Source of the DNA: Stomorhina lunata
Lineage: Eukaryota > Arthropoda > Insecta > Diptera > Rhiniidae
Direction: 5' to 3'
Assembly: GCA_933228675.1 (NCBI GenBank)
Contig: OW121743.1
Span: 80,336,363-80,400,362 of the forward strand
DNA: 64,000 bases
Position 1 is the first letter of the stretch, and every line of letters begins with the position of its first letter. The notes beneath the pieces are model-generated. The model saw only the letters and a program-made list of their open reading frames with translations, had not been told where the DNA came from and ran no database searches. Below, piece by piece: positions 37,157 through 48,920 of this stretch. The position numbers and the translations under genes are program-made.

Positions 37157-39862
37157 AATATTTTCTGTAAAAAAATTTCACTAAAAATATTTTATAAAAA
37201 ATTTTACATCTATAAAAAATTTTACTAATTAAATTCTCTATAAAAAATTTTACATCGAACATTTTCTATATAACAATTTGACACCGAAAATTCCCTATTA
37301 AAAATTTTGCATCGAAAATTTTCTAAAACAAATTCTTAAAAAAAAATTTTCATCGAAAATTTATATAAAAAATTTTGCATCGAACATTTTCTATAAAAAA
37401 TGTTGTATCGAAAATTTTCTATAAAAAATTTTTAATCGAAAATTTCTGTAAAAAATTTAGCATCAAAAATTTTTTATATAAAAATTTTACACCAAAAATT
37501 TTCTATACAAAAATTTATATAGAAATTTTCTATAAATAAATTTCGAAAATTTTCTATATATAAATTTAATATCGAAAATTTTCTATATAAAATTTTACAT
37601 CAATAATTTTCTATAAAAAAATTTACATCGAAAGTTTTCTATAAAAAATTTGACATCGAAAATTTGCTATAAAATTTGACATCGAAAATTTTCTATTTAA
37701 AATTTTGCATCAAATATTTTCTATATAAAAATTTTACACCGAAAATTTTCCTTAAAAAATTTTAAATCATAAATTTTCTATAAAATATTTTTATAGAAAA
37801 ATTTTGTAAAAACTTTTTATATGCTTTTATAAAATTTTTCTATAAAAAATTTTATATCGAAAATTTTCTATAAAAAATTTTATATCGAAAATTTTCTATA
37901 AAAAATTTTATATCGAAAATTTTCTATAAAAAATTTTATATCGAAAATTTTCTATAAAAAATTTTACATCGAAAATTTTCTATATAAAAATTTTGCGTCG
38001 AAAATTTTCTATATAAAAATTTTGCATCGAAAATTTTCTATAAAAAATTTTACACTGAATATTTTCTAAAAAAAAATTTACATCGAAAATTTTTTATAAA
38101 AAATTTGACATCGAAAATTTTTTATAAAAAATCTTACAGCGAAAATTTTCCATAAAAAATTTTATATCGAAAATTTTCTATAAAAAATTTTACATCGAAA
38201 ATTTTACATTAAAAATTTTACATCGAAAATTTTACATTGAAAATTTTCTATAAAAAATTTTACATTGAAAATTTTCTATAAAAAATTTTACAATGAAAAT
38301 ATTCTATAAAAAATTTTACATCGAAAATTTTTTCTATAAAAATATTACACCAAAAATTTTCTATATTCATATTTTACATCGATATTTTCTATAATTATTT
38401 TGCATCGAATATTTTCGATAAAAAATTTTGCATTGAAAATTTTTATTTAAAATGATTTCATCAAAAATTTTCTATAAAAATATTTACATCAAAAGTTTTC
38501 TATTTATCAATTTTACATCGAATTTTTTCTATAAAAAAATTTCTTTAAAAATTCTGACATCACAAAGTTTTCTATAAAAAATTTTATATCAAAAATTTTT
38601 TGAAAATTTTTTATACAAAAATTTGATATCGATACTTTTATATAAAAAATTTTACATCGAAAACTTTACATAAAAAATTTTCTATAAAAAATTTTACATT
38701 AAAAATTTTTCATCGAAAATTTTCTAAAAAAATTTTACATCGAAAATTTTCTATAAACATTTTACATCGAAAATTTTCTATAAAAAATTTACATTGAAAA
38801 TTTTCTATAAAAAATTTACATCGAAAATTTTCTATAAAAAATTTTACACCAAAAATTTTCTATATAAAAATTTTACATCGAAAATTTTCTAGAAAAAAGT
38901 TCACATCGAAAATTTTATGTAAAAAATTTGACATCGAAAATTTTCTATTTTGCATCGAAAACTTTAAATCAAAAATTTTCAATAAAAACTTTTAAATCAT
39001 AAATTTTCTATAATTTTTTTTTTTTTAGAAAAATTTTATAAAAGCTTTTTATATGTTTTTATAAAATTGTTCTATAGAAAATTTAACATTGAAAATTGTT
39101 CTATAGAAAATTTAACATTGAAAATTTTCTATAAAAAATTTAACATCGAAAATTTTGTATAAAAAAATTAACATCGAAAATTTTCTATAAAAAATTTTAC
39201 ATCAAAAATTTTTATATCGACAATTTTCTATAAAAAATTTTACATCGATAATTTTCTATAAAAAATTTTACACCGAACATTTTCTATAAAAAATTTTACA
39301 TCGAAAACTTTAAATCAAAAATTTTCTATAAAAAATTTTGCATCAAAAATTTTCTATAAAAAATTTTATATCGGAAATTTTCTATAAAAAATTTTACATC
39401 TATCAAAATTTTTTATAGAAAAATTTTATAAAAAGTTTTTATGTGTTTTTATAAAATTTTGCTATAAAAAATTTTACATCGAAAATTTTCTATTTAAAAT
39501 TCTGCATCGAAAACTCTAAACCAAAAATTTTCTATATAAATCATAGATTTTCTATAAAAAAATGTTAATAGAAAATTTTTGATAAGAAATTTTACATCAA
39601 AAATTTTTTATAAAAAATTTTACATTGAAAATTTTCTGTAAAAAATTTTACATTGAACGTGTTTATAAAATATTAAAAATCAAAAAAATTTTCTTTAAAA
39701 AATTTTACATTGAAAATTTTCTATAAAAAATTTTACATCGAAAATTTTCTTTAAAAAATTTTACATCGAAAATTTTCTTTGAAAAATTTCACATCGAAAA
39801 TTTTCTTTAAAAAATTTTACATCGAAAATTTTCTATAAAAAATTTTGCAGCGAAAATTTTCA
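37157..39862 (+). repeat. Minisatellite R7, 28-bp unit
   Basis: There are about 95 units of CGAAAATTTTCTATAAAAAA followed by TTTTACAT. The array is moderately degenerate and interrupted by odd segments (near 37790-37850, 39010-39080 and 39405-39460) that repeat a TATAAAAGCTTTTTATATG-like sequence. It is clearly related to R8 and, in inverse orientation, to R9. Confidence 0.93.
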
Positions 39863-39863
39863 T

Positions 39864-40055
39864 TACTTTTTCTTTCACATCGACGGCGTGTTATTGCTGT
39901 TGTAGGGCTTGCCGTCTCTATCGGTCGTAATTTAAATAGAAATTGATAATTACAAAAATCGTTGTTGCCGTTACCGGGACTCGAACCAGGGGTGACATTG
40001 ATATGTTATGCTTAGAGGTCGACGTGTTAACCAGCCAAGCTTGTAGCCTTTTTCC
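39864..40055 (-). mobile_element. tRNA-derived SINE-like element (minus strand)
   Basis: Read on the minus strand, an A-box-like segment, AGCTTGGCTGGTTAACACG (about 40026-40044), is followed 54 bases later by a good B box, GGTTCGAGTCC (39977-39987). The stem-loop around the B box reads CCTGG, TTCGAGT, CCCGG. The A-to-B spacing is about nine bases longer than in an ordinary tRNA and I could not build a good anticodon stem, so it is not a functional tRNA gene. Downstream come about 110 bases ending in GTCGATGTGAAAG and an A-rich tail. A related 3' end is present at 53941-54045. A 5' tRNA-like head, an unrelated body and an A-rich tail fit a SINE. Confidence 0.62.
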
Positions 40056-40060
40056 TTTAG

Positions 40061-41573
40061 CGTTTTTTTAAGTCGCAGGTATATGCTAAGAAGACACAAG
40101 CCGCATGCGTTCGAGTCATGAAAAATTAGACATTTTGGGTGCACTCTACTCAAGCCTTGACATTTAAACTATGCTTTATTCAAAACATTATTGCATCTTT
40201 AAACGAATAATAATTTCGATGATATCTCAAGCGTTTCATAAGGATTAAGGTTGAGCTGTTTTATTTTTTCATACATTTAAGAGATTTAGAACTTGTGATT
40301 TAAACAGTCTCACTCCCAAGACTTTAAAAAAATATATTATTATTTATCTTTTCATACCGATTTAAAAAGATGAATATCTTTAAAAAAATCTATCTGTATC
40401 TGTCATCATTTATAAGCAAATACTTATTGACAATTCAAAATTCGTTCGAAAAATTTTCATTGCCATGATTCCACTCTTCTCCGCACACAAAAGAATTTCA
40501 AGATTAAAGAAAAGTAAAAAATACAATAAATATAAAACAAATTCTTAACAATTTCCTTTCTATTCTCTAAAAAAGAAATTTTATTAAAAAATTTTGCCAT
40601 TTTCAATTTATTCTTTTTTTTCCTTTTTCAAGTACTTTATGCTATTGAAACTGCCTAAGTAGAGTGTAATATTGTTGTAAATTGCTCTATATGTATTTTT
40701 ATGATTTCGGCAAAAAAAAAAAAAAAAATGAAAAAAGGAAAAGATTCAAATTGGTATAATATAATTTTTATGGCATCCCCCACCATTAATGGTGTTAATA
40801 TCAACAAACAACAACAGAAACAACAATATCTGATATAAAAGCAACAAGAAGGGCGAGAGCTTTAGGTCGGCTTAAGTAGGCCATTGTTGATGTTATTACA
40901 GGACATTACGAGTATAACAGAAGGCTATTGTTGTTGTTGTTGTTGCCGTTATAGCTTAATATTAGTTGGTCAATGGCCTTGGTATGTCTATGAGCCATAT
41001 CTGTGTGTGTGAGTGTGTGTTTTGGTTAGAATTTGTTATTGTTATCCCTGTATTATAGCAAGGAAATATTAGCCATAAGTAAAGTCATAACAATTAATTT
41101 GTTTCCCAAAACACTTGTTACAATTTTTTCTTTCCTGTTGTTGTTTTTTGGTTGTATTTAATGGTAAAATATTTTAGACAAGGAATTTTTATTTTGAGGG
41201 AGCTTCTGATTTTAGAAAAAATTAAAATTTTTGTGAAGGAATTTATTTTTTTTCAGCAGCGGAATCTCAAGCATTTAAAATATGTTTGTAGAGGAGATAG
41301 ATGATGTCATATTGTACAAATGTATGAAAGATATTTTTTCTCAAGCTGAATAAATTTTTACGAGCTTTTGGTCTACATATAATTTTGATTTATTTTAAAA
41401 TGTATAAGTTAATATATAAACTTGATTCATTATATTAAATTTTCAATATACGCACCATGAGTTATCAACAAATTATCTCACCTGCAAATAAATAAAGAAA
41501 AAAAAAATTGCTTTAAATAAAATTTTGAAATATTTTTGAAGAGTCTTTCTTATAAGAGAAAAACAGTTTTTTC
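40061..41573. other. Spacer with (TTG)n and TG simple repeats
   Basis: A (TTG)n run lies at about 40928-40945 and a TG-rich run at about 41002-41022. CAACAACAACA-type sequence lies near 40805-40830. No gene is recognised. Confidence 0.5.
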
Positions 41574-41622
41574 TAAAATAATATTTACATCCCGACCATT
41601 TTCTTATTTTTTGAAAAACACT
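41574..41622 (+). repeat. Direct repeat of about 48 bp, copy 1 (partner at 42977-43025)
   Basis: Both copies share 'AATAATATTTACATCCCGAC' followed by TATTTTTTGA after a short variable stretch. They lie 1.4 kb apart, each upstream of an R8-type array. Confidence 0.85.
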
Positions 41623-41895
41623 TTTGTTAGAAAGATTTTTTATTTAAAACTGTCATCTTTTTGATTTAAAATAAAAACTAAATTATATACAAATAGATAT
41701 CCTCAAAAGCAAAGTCCTTGACAAAAGTATAAATGGAGTTTGTTTGCTAAACTCTTAGCTAAATGCCGGAAGAAAGGGTCTTTGAAAAGGGGCTTTCGAC
41801 TTTAAAAGTCATCTTGTTAAAGCTAAATATGAATTTAGAGAATAGTTTCCAATCTTTATTTATGTCAACAGAATAATTTGGAAGCTCCAACAGAA

Positions 41896-42708
41896 AAAAT
41901 TTATAATGAAAATTTTCTATAAAAAAAATATTTATCAAAAACTTTTACAGAAAGTTTTACATTGAATATAAAATTTTCTTTAAAAAAATTTGATAACGAA
42001 AATTTTCTACACAGAATTTTCAAAATTAAAATTTTGTATAGAAAATTTTCGATATAAAAAAATTTTATATCGAAATTTTTCTGTAGAAAAATTTTCTATA
42101 GAAAAACTTTATATCAAACTTTTTAATAGAAAATTTTTTTATCAAAAATTTTTTTAATAGAAAAATTGTATATTGAAAATTTTTATTTCAAAAATTTTAT
42201 AGAAAATTTTTATATCAAAAATTTTTATAGAAAATTTTTATATCACAACTTTTTTTAGGAAAATTTTTATACCAACAAATTCTTTATAGAAAACTTTTAT
42301 ATAGAAAAATTTTTTATCTAAAATTTTCTATATAAAATTTTATGTCGAAAATTTTGACATTTTCTAAAAAACAATTTTAACAAAAATTTTACAACGATAA
42401 TTTTCTATAGAAAAATTTTATAACGAAAATTTTCTATAGAAAAATTTTACAAGGAAAATTCTTAAAGAAATATATTACAACGAACATTTTTATCAGAATA
42501 TTTTATAACAAAAATTTTCTATTAAAAATTTTGATAACAAAAATTTTAAAACGAAAATTTTGATAACAAAAATTTTAAAACGAAAATTTTTTATAGAAAA
42601 AATTTAAAATGAAAATTTTTTATACAAAAATTTTATAACGAAAATTCTCAAAGAAAACTATTACAAATAAAATTTTTGTAGGATAATTTTATAACAAAAA
42701 ATTTCTAT
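41896..42708 (+). repeat. Minisatellite R8a, degenerate 29-bp units
   Basis: Highly diverged units of the AAAATTTTCTATAGAAAAAT type. It is a weaker, older-looking relative of the adjacent R8b array. Confidence 0.85.
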
Positions 42709-43012
42709 TGTTTTTGTTCAGTCGATAATCTACGCTTTTACTTTTGGTTTATGAACATAATTCTTAATAGTTATGTTTGTAAATTTAGTAATAATGCGAG
42801 GTTTTCGATCTGTCGAAATTGGGGATAATCCTCCTGAAGAGATGGCTTAACCAACCATCGAAACGCGTCGAGGAATTTGGTTTCTCCGCAAACATTTTTT
42901 TTATCAATAAATTGGTCTGTTACATTAATAAGTAAACGTAACAGATTTGGGATCAAATGCAAATACACTTCTTTTTGAATAATATTTACATCCCGACTAT
43001 TTTGTTATTTTT
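42709..43012. other. Spacer between R8a and R8b, with second copy of the 48-bp direct repeat
   Basis: About 300 bp of non-array sequence, less AT-rich than its surroundings. It includes a short palindromic pair, CTGTTACATTAATAAG and CGTAACAG, near 42917-42942. The direct repeat partner is at 42977-43025. No gene is seen. Confidence 0.5.
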
Positions 43013-45515
43013 TGAGAAAAATTTTATAACAAAAATTTTAAAACGAAAATTTTTTATAGAAAAATTTTAAAATTAAATTTTTTAAATAGAAAATTTTATA
43101 TCGAAAATTTTCTATAAAAAAATTTTATATCGAAAATTTTCTATAGAAAAATTTAATATCGAAAATTTTCTATAGAAAAATTTTATATCGAAAATTTTCT
43201 ATAGAAGAATTTTATATCGAAAATTTTCTATAGAAAAATTTTATATCGAAAATTTTCTATAGAAAAATTTTATATCGAAAATTTTCTATAGAAAAATTTT
43301 ATATCGAAAATTTTCTATAGAAAAATTTTATATCGAAAATTTTCTATAGAAAAATTTTATATCGAAAATTTTCTATAGAAAAATTTTATATCGAAAATTT
43401 TCTATAGAAAAATTTTATATCGAAAATTTTCTATAGAAAAATTTTATATCGAAAATTTTCTATAGAAAAATTTTATATCGAAAATTTTCTATAGAAAAAT
43501 TTTATATCGAAAATTTTCTATAGAAAAACTTTATATCGAAAATTTTCTTTAGAAAAATTTTATATCGAAAATTTTCTATAGAAAAATTTTATATCGAAAA
43601 TTTTCTATAGAAAAATTTTATATCGAAAATTTTCTATAGAAAAATTTTATATCCAAAATTTTACAACGAAATTTTTATATAGAACAATTTGATAATGAAA
43701 ATTTTCTATTTTTGTAACAAAAATTTTTTAAAGAACCATTTTATAACAAATATTTTCTATAGAAAAATTTTCCAACGAAAATTTTCTACAGAAAAATTTT
43801 ACAACGAAAATTTTCTATAAAAAAAATTTTACAACGAAAATTTTCTATAGAAAAATTCTATAATGAAAATTTTATAACGAAAATTTTCCATAGAAAAATT
43901 TTATTAAGAAAATTTTCTATAGAAAAAATTTATAACAAATAATTTCTATAGAAACATTTCGTAACCAAAATTTTCTATAGAAAAATTTTATAACGAAAAT
44001 TTTCAATAGAAAAATTTTTTAACGAAAATTTTTTAAAAAGAAAGATTTTATAAACAAAATTTTCTATAGAAAAACTTTATAACAAAACTTTTTAGTAGAA
44101 ACACTTTTTAGCGAAAATTTTCTATAGAAAATATTTATAACCAAAATTTTATATAGAAAAATTTTATAACCAAAATTTTCTATAAAAAAATTTTATAACG
44201 AAAATTTTCTATAAAAAAATTTTATTACGAAAATTTTCTATAGAAAAATTTTATAATGACAACTTTCTATAGAAAAATTTTATAACGAAAATTTTTTATA
44301 AAAAAATTTTATATCGAAAATTTTAAATTTTAAAACAAAATTTTAAATTTTAAAACATAAATTTTCTATAGAAAAATTATAAAACAAAATTGTATGAAAA
44401 ATTTTTTACAAAAAAGTTTTATATCAAAAATTTTCTATAAAAAAATTCTATATCTTAAATTTTCTATAGAAAATTTTATATCAATAATTTTCTGTGAAAA
44501 ATTTTAAGTCGAAAATATTTGATAAAAAAATTTTATATAGAAAATTTGTATATAAAAAATTTTATTTTAAAAATTTTCTATAGAAAAATTCTGAAACAGA
44601 AATTTTCTATAGAAAAATTTTACGACAAGAATTTTCTATAGAAACATTTTATTGCGAAAATTTTCTATAGAAAATGTTCCTAAAGAAAAATTCTATAACG
44701 AAACTTTTTCTAAAAAAAATCTATATCAAAAATTTTGTATAAACAATTTTTATATCTTGATTTTTTATAGAAAATTTTATAGAAAAATTTTATATTGAAA
44801 ATTTTCTATAGAAAAATTTTATATTGAAAATTTTCTATAGAAAAATTTTATATCGAAAATTTTCTATAGAACAATTTTATATCGAAAATTTTCTATAGAA
44901 CAATTTTATATCGAAAATTTTCTATAGACAAATTTTATATCGAAAATTTTCTAGAGAAAAATTGTATATTGAAAATTTTTTATAGAAAAATTCTATATCG
45001 AAAATTTTTTATAGAAAAATTTTATATCGAAAATTTTCTATAGAAAAATTTTATATCGAAAATTTTCTATAGAAAAATTTTATATCGAAAATTTTCTATA
45101 GAAAAATTTTATATCGAAAATTTTCTATAGAACAATTTTATATCGAAAATTTTCTATAGACAAATTTTATATGGAAAATTTTCTATAGAAAAATTTTAGA
45201 TCGAAAATTTTCTATAGAAAAATTTTATATCGAAAATTTTCTATAGAACAATTTTATATCGAAAATTTTCTATAGACAAATTTTATATCGAAAATTTTCT
45301 ATAGAAAAATTTTAGATCGAAAATTTTCTATAGAAAAATTTTATATCGAAAATTTCCTATATAAAAATTTTCTATCGAAAATTTTCTATTGAAATATTTG
45401 ATATTGAAAAGTTTTGTATAAAAAATTTTCTAAAGAAAATTTTTATCGGTAATTTTCTATAGCATTATTTTAGCAAAAATTTCCTACAAAAAAATTTAAT
45501 AGCGAAAATTTCCTT
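43013..45515 (+). repeat. Minisatellite R8b, 29-bp unit ATCGAAAATTTTCTATAGAA
   Basis: There are about 86 units: ATCGAAAATTTTCTATAGAA followed by AAATTTTAT. Units at about 43085-43660 and 44780-45360 are nearly identical; between them lies a diverged stretch in which AACG replaces ATCG. A four-unit higher-order repeat is visible near 45131-45330. The palindrome AAAATTTTCTATAGAAAATTTT is almost complete in each unit. Confidence 0.95.
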
Positions 45516-45923
45516 TTTATTCCAAAACTTTATTGTATTAAAACTTTAAGATATAAAGAACATTATGAAGGACCCTTTATATTAAGAAGTCCCTTCTGTT
45601 TACTTTAAACAATTATTAAGAAAAACAACTTTTTTTAGGAAAGTTTTCCTGTTTGCCCCAAGACGTTTATGCTCAAGACAAGTGGAATAAGAAAAGTTGA
45701 GCAGACAATTTAAACATACAGCAACAGCAACAACAAAGCAAATAACAACAAAAAGTGCTGACAATGACATATGACAACATATCCAATTTAGAAGGAACTT
45801 ATGTTGAGGAAGTTGGATAAAAAAATAACTACATATATATGAAAAAAAATAATATTTATGAAATTTAAATAAAAATAAAAACTCTAAAATTTATAAAAAC
45901 GTTAAAAATTTGTACGAATATAA
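45516..45923. other. AT-rich spacer with CAACAGCAACAACAA patch
   Basis: No gene is seen. A CAA-rich simple stretch lies at about 45720-45745. Confidence 0.5.
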
Positions 45924-46330
45924 CCTATGTCTTAGCCTATGTCTTAGTCTATGTCTTAGTCTATGTCTTAATCTATGTCTTAGTCTATGTCTTAGTCTAT
46001 GTCTTAGTCTATGTCTTAGTCTATGTCTTAGTCTATGTCTTAGTCTATGTCTTAGTCTATGTCTTAGTCTATGTCTTAGTCTATGTCTTAGTCTATGTCT
46101 TAGTCTATGTCTTAGACTATGTCTTAGTCTATGTCTTAGTCTATGTCTTAGTCTATGTCTTAGTCTATGTCTTAGTCTATGTCTTAGTCTATGTCTTAGT
46201 CTATGTCTTAGTCTATGTCCATGTCTTAGTCTATGTCTTAGTCTATGTCTTAGTCTATGTCTAAGTCTATGTCATATTCTATGTCTTAGTCCATTTCTTA
46301 GTCTGTGTTTTATTCTATGCCTTAGGTTAT
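45924..46330 (+). repeat. Minisatellite R10a, 12-bp unit TATGTCTTAGTC
   Basis: There are about 34 units of 12 bp, with variants at both ends. Because 12 is a multiple of three and the unit has no stop on this strand in two frames, it gives an open frame of 'LSLC' repeats (45910-46470). The frame is a consequence of the period, with no promoter or non-repetitive domain to support a protein. Confidence 0.96.
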
Positions 46331-46448
46331 GTTCAAGACTACATCTGACTCTAATTTTATATTGTTTGATACTTCAAAAAACATTTTATTTGCTTTACAA
46401 AACAAATTTCATAGTTCAAGTTAATAGTTCTATTTCCGAATTTCATTT

Positions 46449-46575
46449 ATTTAAATTGCTATACGTTTAAAGTACTACAACGCCACTACGTCTGTTTTTT
46501 TCCTATTTCTGTAAATTGCTATACGTTTGTAGTACTTACTTCCACGCCACTATAGAGCTATTTTTTCTTCGCTCA
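46449..46575 (+). repeat. Direct duplication of about 60 bp
   Basis: The segment 'AAATTGCTATACGTTT' with 'AGTACT' and 'ACGCCACTA' occurs at about 46454-46496 and again at about 46514-46554. Confidence 0.85.
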
Positions 46576-47389
46576 TATAAAAGCTCTAAAACCTCTAACT
46601 CTGCACTTTATTTGAATTACCAATTCATGTCCACACCCACCCAAATGTAAACTGTTGGTGTTTATTTAAAGTTAACATCATTATGCAGTACTAACTAATA
46701 CATACACTTTATTCTAACACTCAATGCGGATACATCTGTTGGTATTGTTAGGATCATATAGGGAAATCCTTGCCACTCGGTTGTTGTTGTTGTGCATTCA
46801 GTTTCTTTTTTGTGGATTTTCTTCATAATTTTTTGTGCTTGTTATTTTGTGTTAATATTTGCTTAAATGCAAATTGATGATGCTGACGTTAATGATGGCA
46901 TTTGATTATGGTCGCATATATGAATGTTCATCCATGGACAAAAGTTAGTTGTTTATTTAGTTATTCAAAAGGAATTTTTCAGAAATTTATTTTTGCGATT
47001 TAGCACATACTAAAACTTAATAATTTAAAAAATTTCTTTAAATATTTAAGTTTTACTAAATTTTGAAGTTAATAAAGCTGAAATTGTCTTCATGCTGTTG
47101 TGTGTATCCATGCACATAAATTTGGATCATAAATTTTAATGTTGCAACATTTCATGGCTACTTAAGAATGCAGCAAACAAAAAATGTAAGAAAGAAAAAT
47201 TAAATGTTTCTTTTATTGCATTTTATAGATTTTTTAGTAAACTTTTTTTATTACAAGCTCATAAAAAGGTCGCTATAAAACAATTTTTAAAGTTTATTTG
47301 AGAATTAATGCCAATAGGATGAAGAATTGCATCTAAGAAGAATTGTTAAAATGATTTAAGTCTAACTCAAACTAAACAAAAACTAACAA
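46576..47389. other. AT-rich spacer, no gene seen
   Basis: There is a TTGTTGTTGTTG patch near 46781-46792. No gene is recognised. Confidence 0.5.
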
Positions 47390-48335
47390 GTAAGAGAGTT
47401 AAATTCGGCTGTGCCGAATCTTATATACCCACCATCAAGTTGTGTTAAATTTAGAAAAATATCTCATATATCTACGGGTGCAGCAAATTCAAAACCTGGA
47501 TCAAATTGAAAAAAAAACTTGTTACGCTAGTTGGTATTGTTGGTAAAATATTTGGAATAACTTCGGATGCAGTAGCTTTATAATTCAACGCTCAAAAGTA
47601 GGTAAGTGGTTTCCTTAGTATTTATTTACTTTGAACAAAATTCGTTATCGTAACCGGGTATGGTTTTGCATTAATAAGTTGTTAAATACTTTTCGTTTAG
47701 CTTAATATTTAGTTAGGATAAAGAAGTTGATAGTTGATTGTTAGGAGTTCCTAATGCATCTACCATATACATAATTTTAATAGGTTGATTGTACCTTCGA
47801 ATCTTTTTGATTGTAGATATAAAAAAGGAGATGTAATATGTATATATAAGAATTACAGCCAAATATTGACCGATTGTAACAAAATTTCACACACTGGCTG
47901 GTATTTATATAGAGCTTATTTTTGCAAACTTTAGTTGCCATAGCTGTCATAGTTTCTAATTTAATAGCTTTTAACTGGTCCTTGCTAAATATATTTTGGT
48001 TTCCGGAAGAGTTTTTTATATGAAAGCTATAGTCAAACATGGACTTATTCCTATAAAATTTGATATACTGATCAATAGTTGCATAAAATTTCTCTGTTAT
48101 AAATTTAGTCGTCATAGCTATTACAATTGTATTCAATTTATCAGCATTCATGTGGTTCCCGGGACAGGGTTATATGGGAGCTCTAACTAAATATGAACCG
48201 ATTTCGCCCATTTTCAGTACACAACTTTTGTTACATATCTAAAGTACTTTTGTAAAATTTTGTTTTTCTAGCTTTTGTAGTTAAGAAGCTGTCGCGCTTT
48301 TATCTGACGGACAGACGGATATAAACCTCCTTTTT

Positions 48336-48445
48336 ATACCCTTTACCACCATAGGTTGAAAGGGTATTATAAGTTTGTGCTGATGTATGTAACGCATAGA
48401 AATATTTGTGTTAGACCCACCTTTTAGTATACCAATAGGCTTAGA
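48336..48445 (-). mobile_element. Dispersed repeat A, 3' end fragment, inverted
   Basis: It is the reverse complement of the 3' end of repeat A, with the landmarks GTGCTGATGTATGTAACGCA and GACCCACCTTTTAGTATACC. It stops abruptly at the mariner fragment. Confidence 0.88.
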
Positions 48446-48824
48446 ACATTCGATGAGCGCATAATTTCGCGGAATGGACCTGTCAATTGGCCACCAAGAT
48501 CGTGCGATTTGACACCACTGGATTATTTTCTTTGGGGATATGTGAAGTCGCTCGTCTACGCCAACAAACCAGAAACGTTAGGGGACTTGGAAGCCAACAT
48601 TCGTGGCGTTATTGCCAACATACGGCCCCATATGCTCGAAAAATTGGACCTGTAGAATTGGCTTTATTCGAGCCAGCCGCGGCGGCCACATGCCCGAAAT
48701 CATATTTAAACATTAATGGCATAAAATTATCCTTCCAATAAAGCCAAATTGATGGACATTAAAACGATTTTCTTGTGTTTTATTTCAATTCGAAGTTCTA
48801 TACCTCTAAAAAAAAAACACCCAT
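48445..48824 (+). mobile_element. Mariner (DD41D) 3' fragment, 380 bp
   Basis: This matches 14417-14796 of the complete element with only a few differences: one substitution near 48451, another near 48583, a replaced stretch near 48630-48640 and one extra A in the terminal run. It keeps the last catalytic motif (CDLTPLDYFLWGY) and the 3' terminal inverted repeat ending CACCCAT, followed by TA. The 5' two-thirds are gone. It is not functional. The replaced stretch creates a premature stop relative to the longer copy. Its near identity to the other copy implies recent activity. Confidence 0.93.
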
Positions 48825-48920
48825 TATATCGCTTTTCTATTTTAAGCCAATATTAAGGAAATTACAAACGGAATGACAATCTCAATATACCCCGCATTTT
48901 TTTTGATGGTGGGTATAAAA

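Larger units (their letters stand above)
47390..48920 (+). mobile_element. Dispersed repeat B, copy 1, interrupted by A and mariner fragments
   Basis: It begins AACAAGTAAGAGAG and 'TCGGCTGTGCCGAATCTTAT', and ends near 48920. Its ends carry a 15-bp inverted repeat, TATACCCACCATCAA (about 47424) and TTGATGGTGGGTATA (about 48903). Between 48336 and 48824 it is interrupted by a reversed 3' end of repeat A and a mariner fragment. The first bases, AACAAGTAAG, are the same as in repeat A, so A and B are probably related. The short frames inside (47777-48190) do not resemble a known protein. Confidence 0.75.

Noticed and set aside
39971..40050. A functional tRNA gene on the minus strand
   Set aside because: The B box is good, but the A-to-B distance is too long by about nine bases, one pair of the T stem is mismatched and no proper anticodon stem can be formed. 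A SINE head or tRNA pseudogene fits better.
45910..46470. 186-codon open frame of LSLC repeats
   Set aside because: Same explanation as the larger array: the 12-bp unit has no stop in this frame.
47777..48190. Opposing frames inside repeat B as genes
   Set aside because: They overlap on opposite strands, have no domain signature and lie within a mobile repeat.
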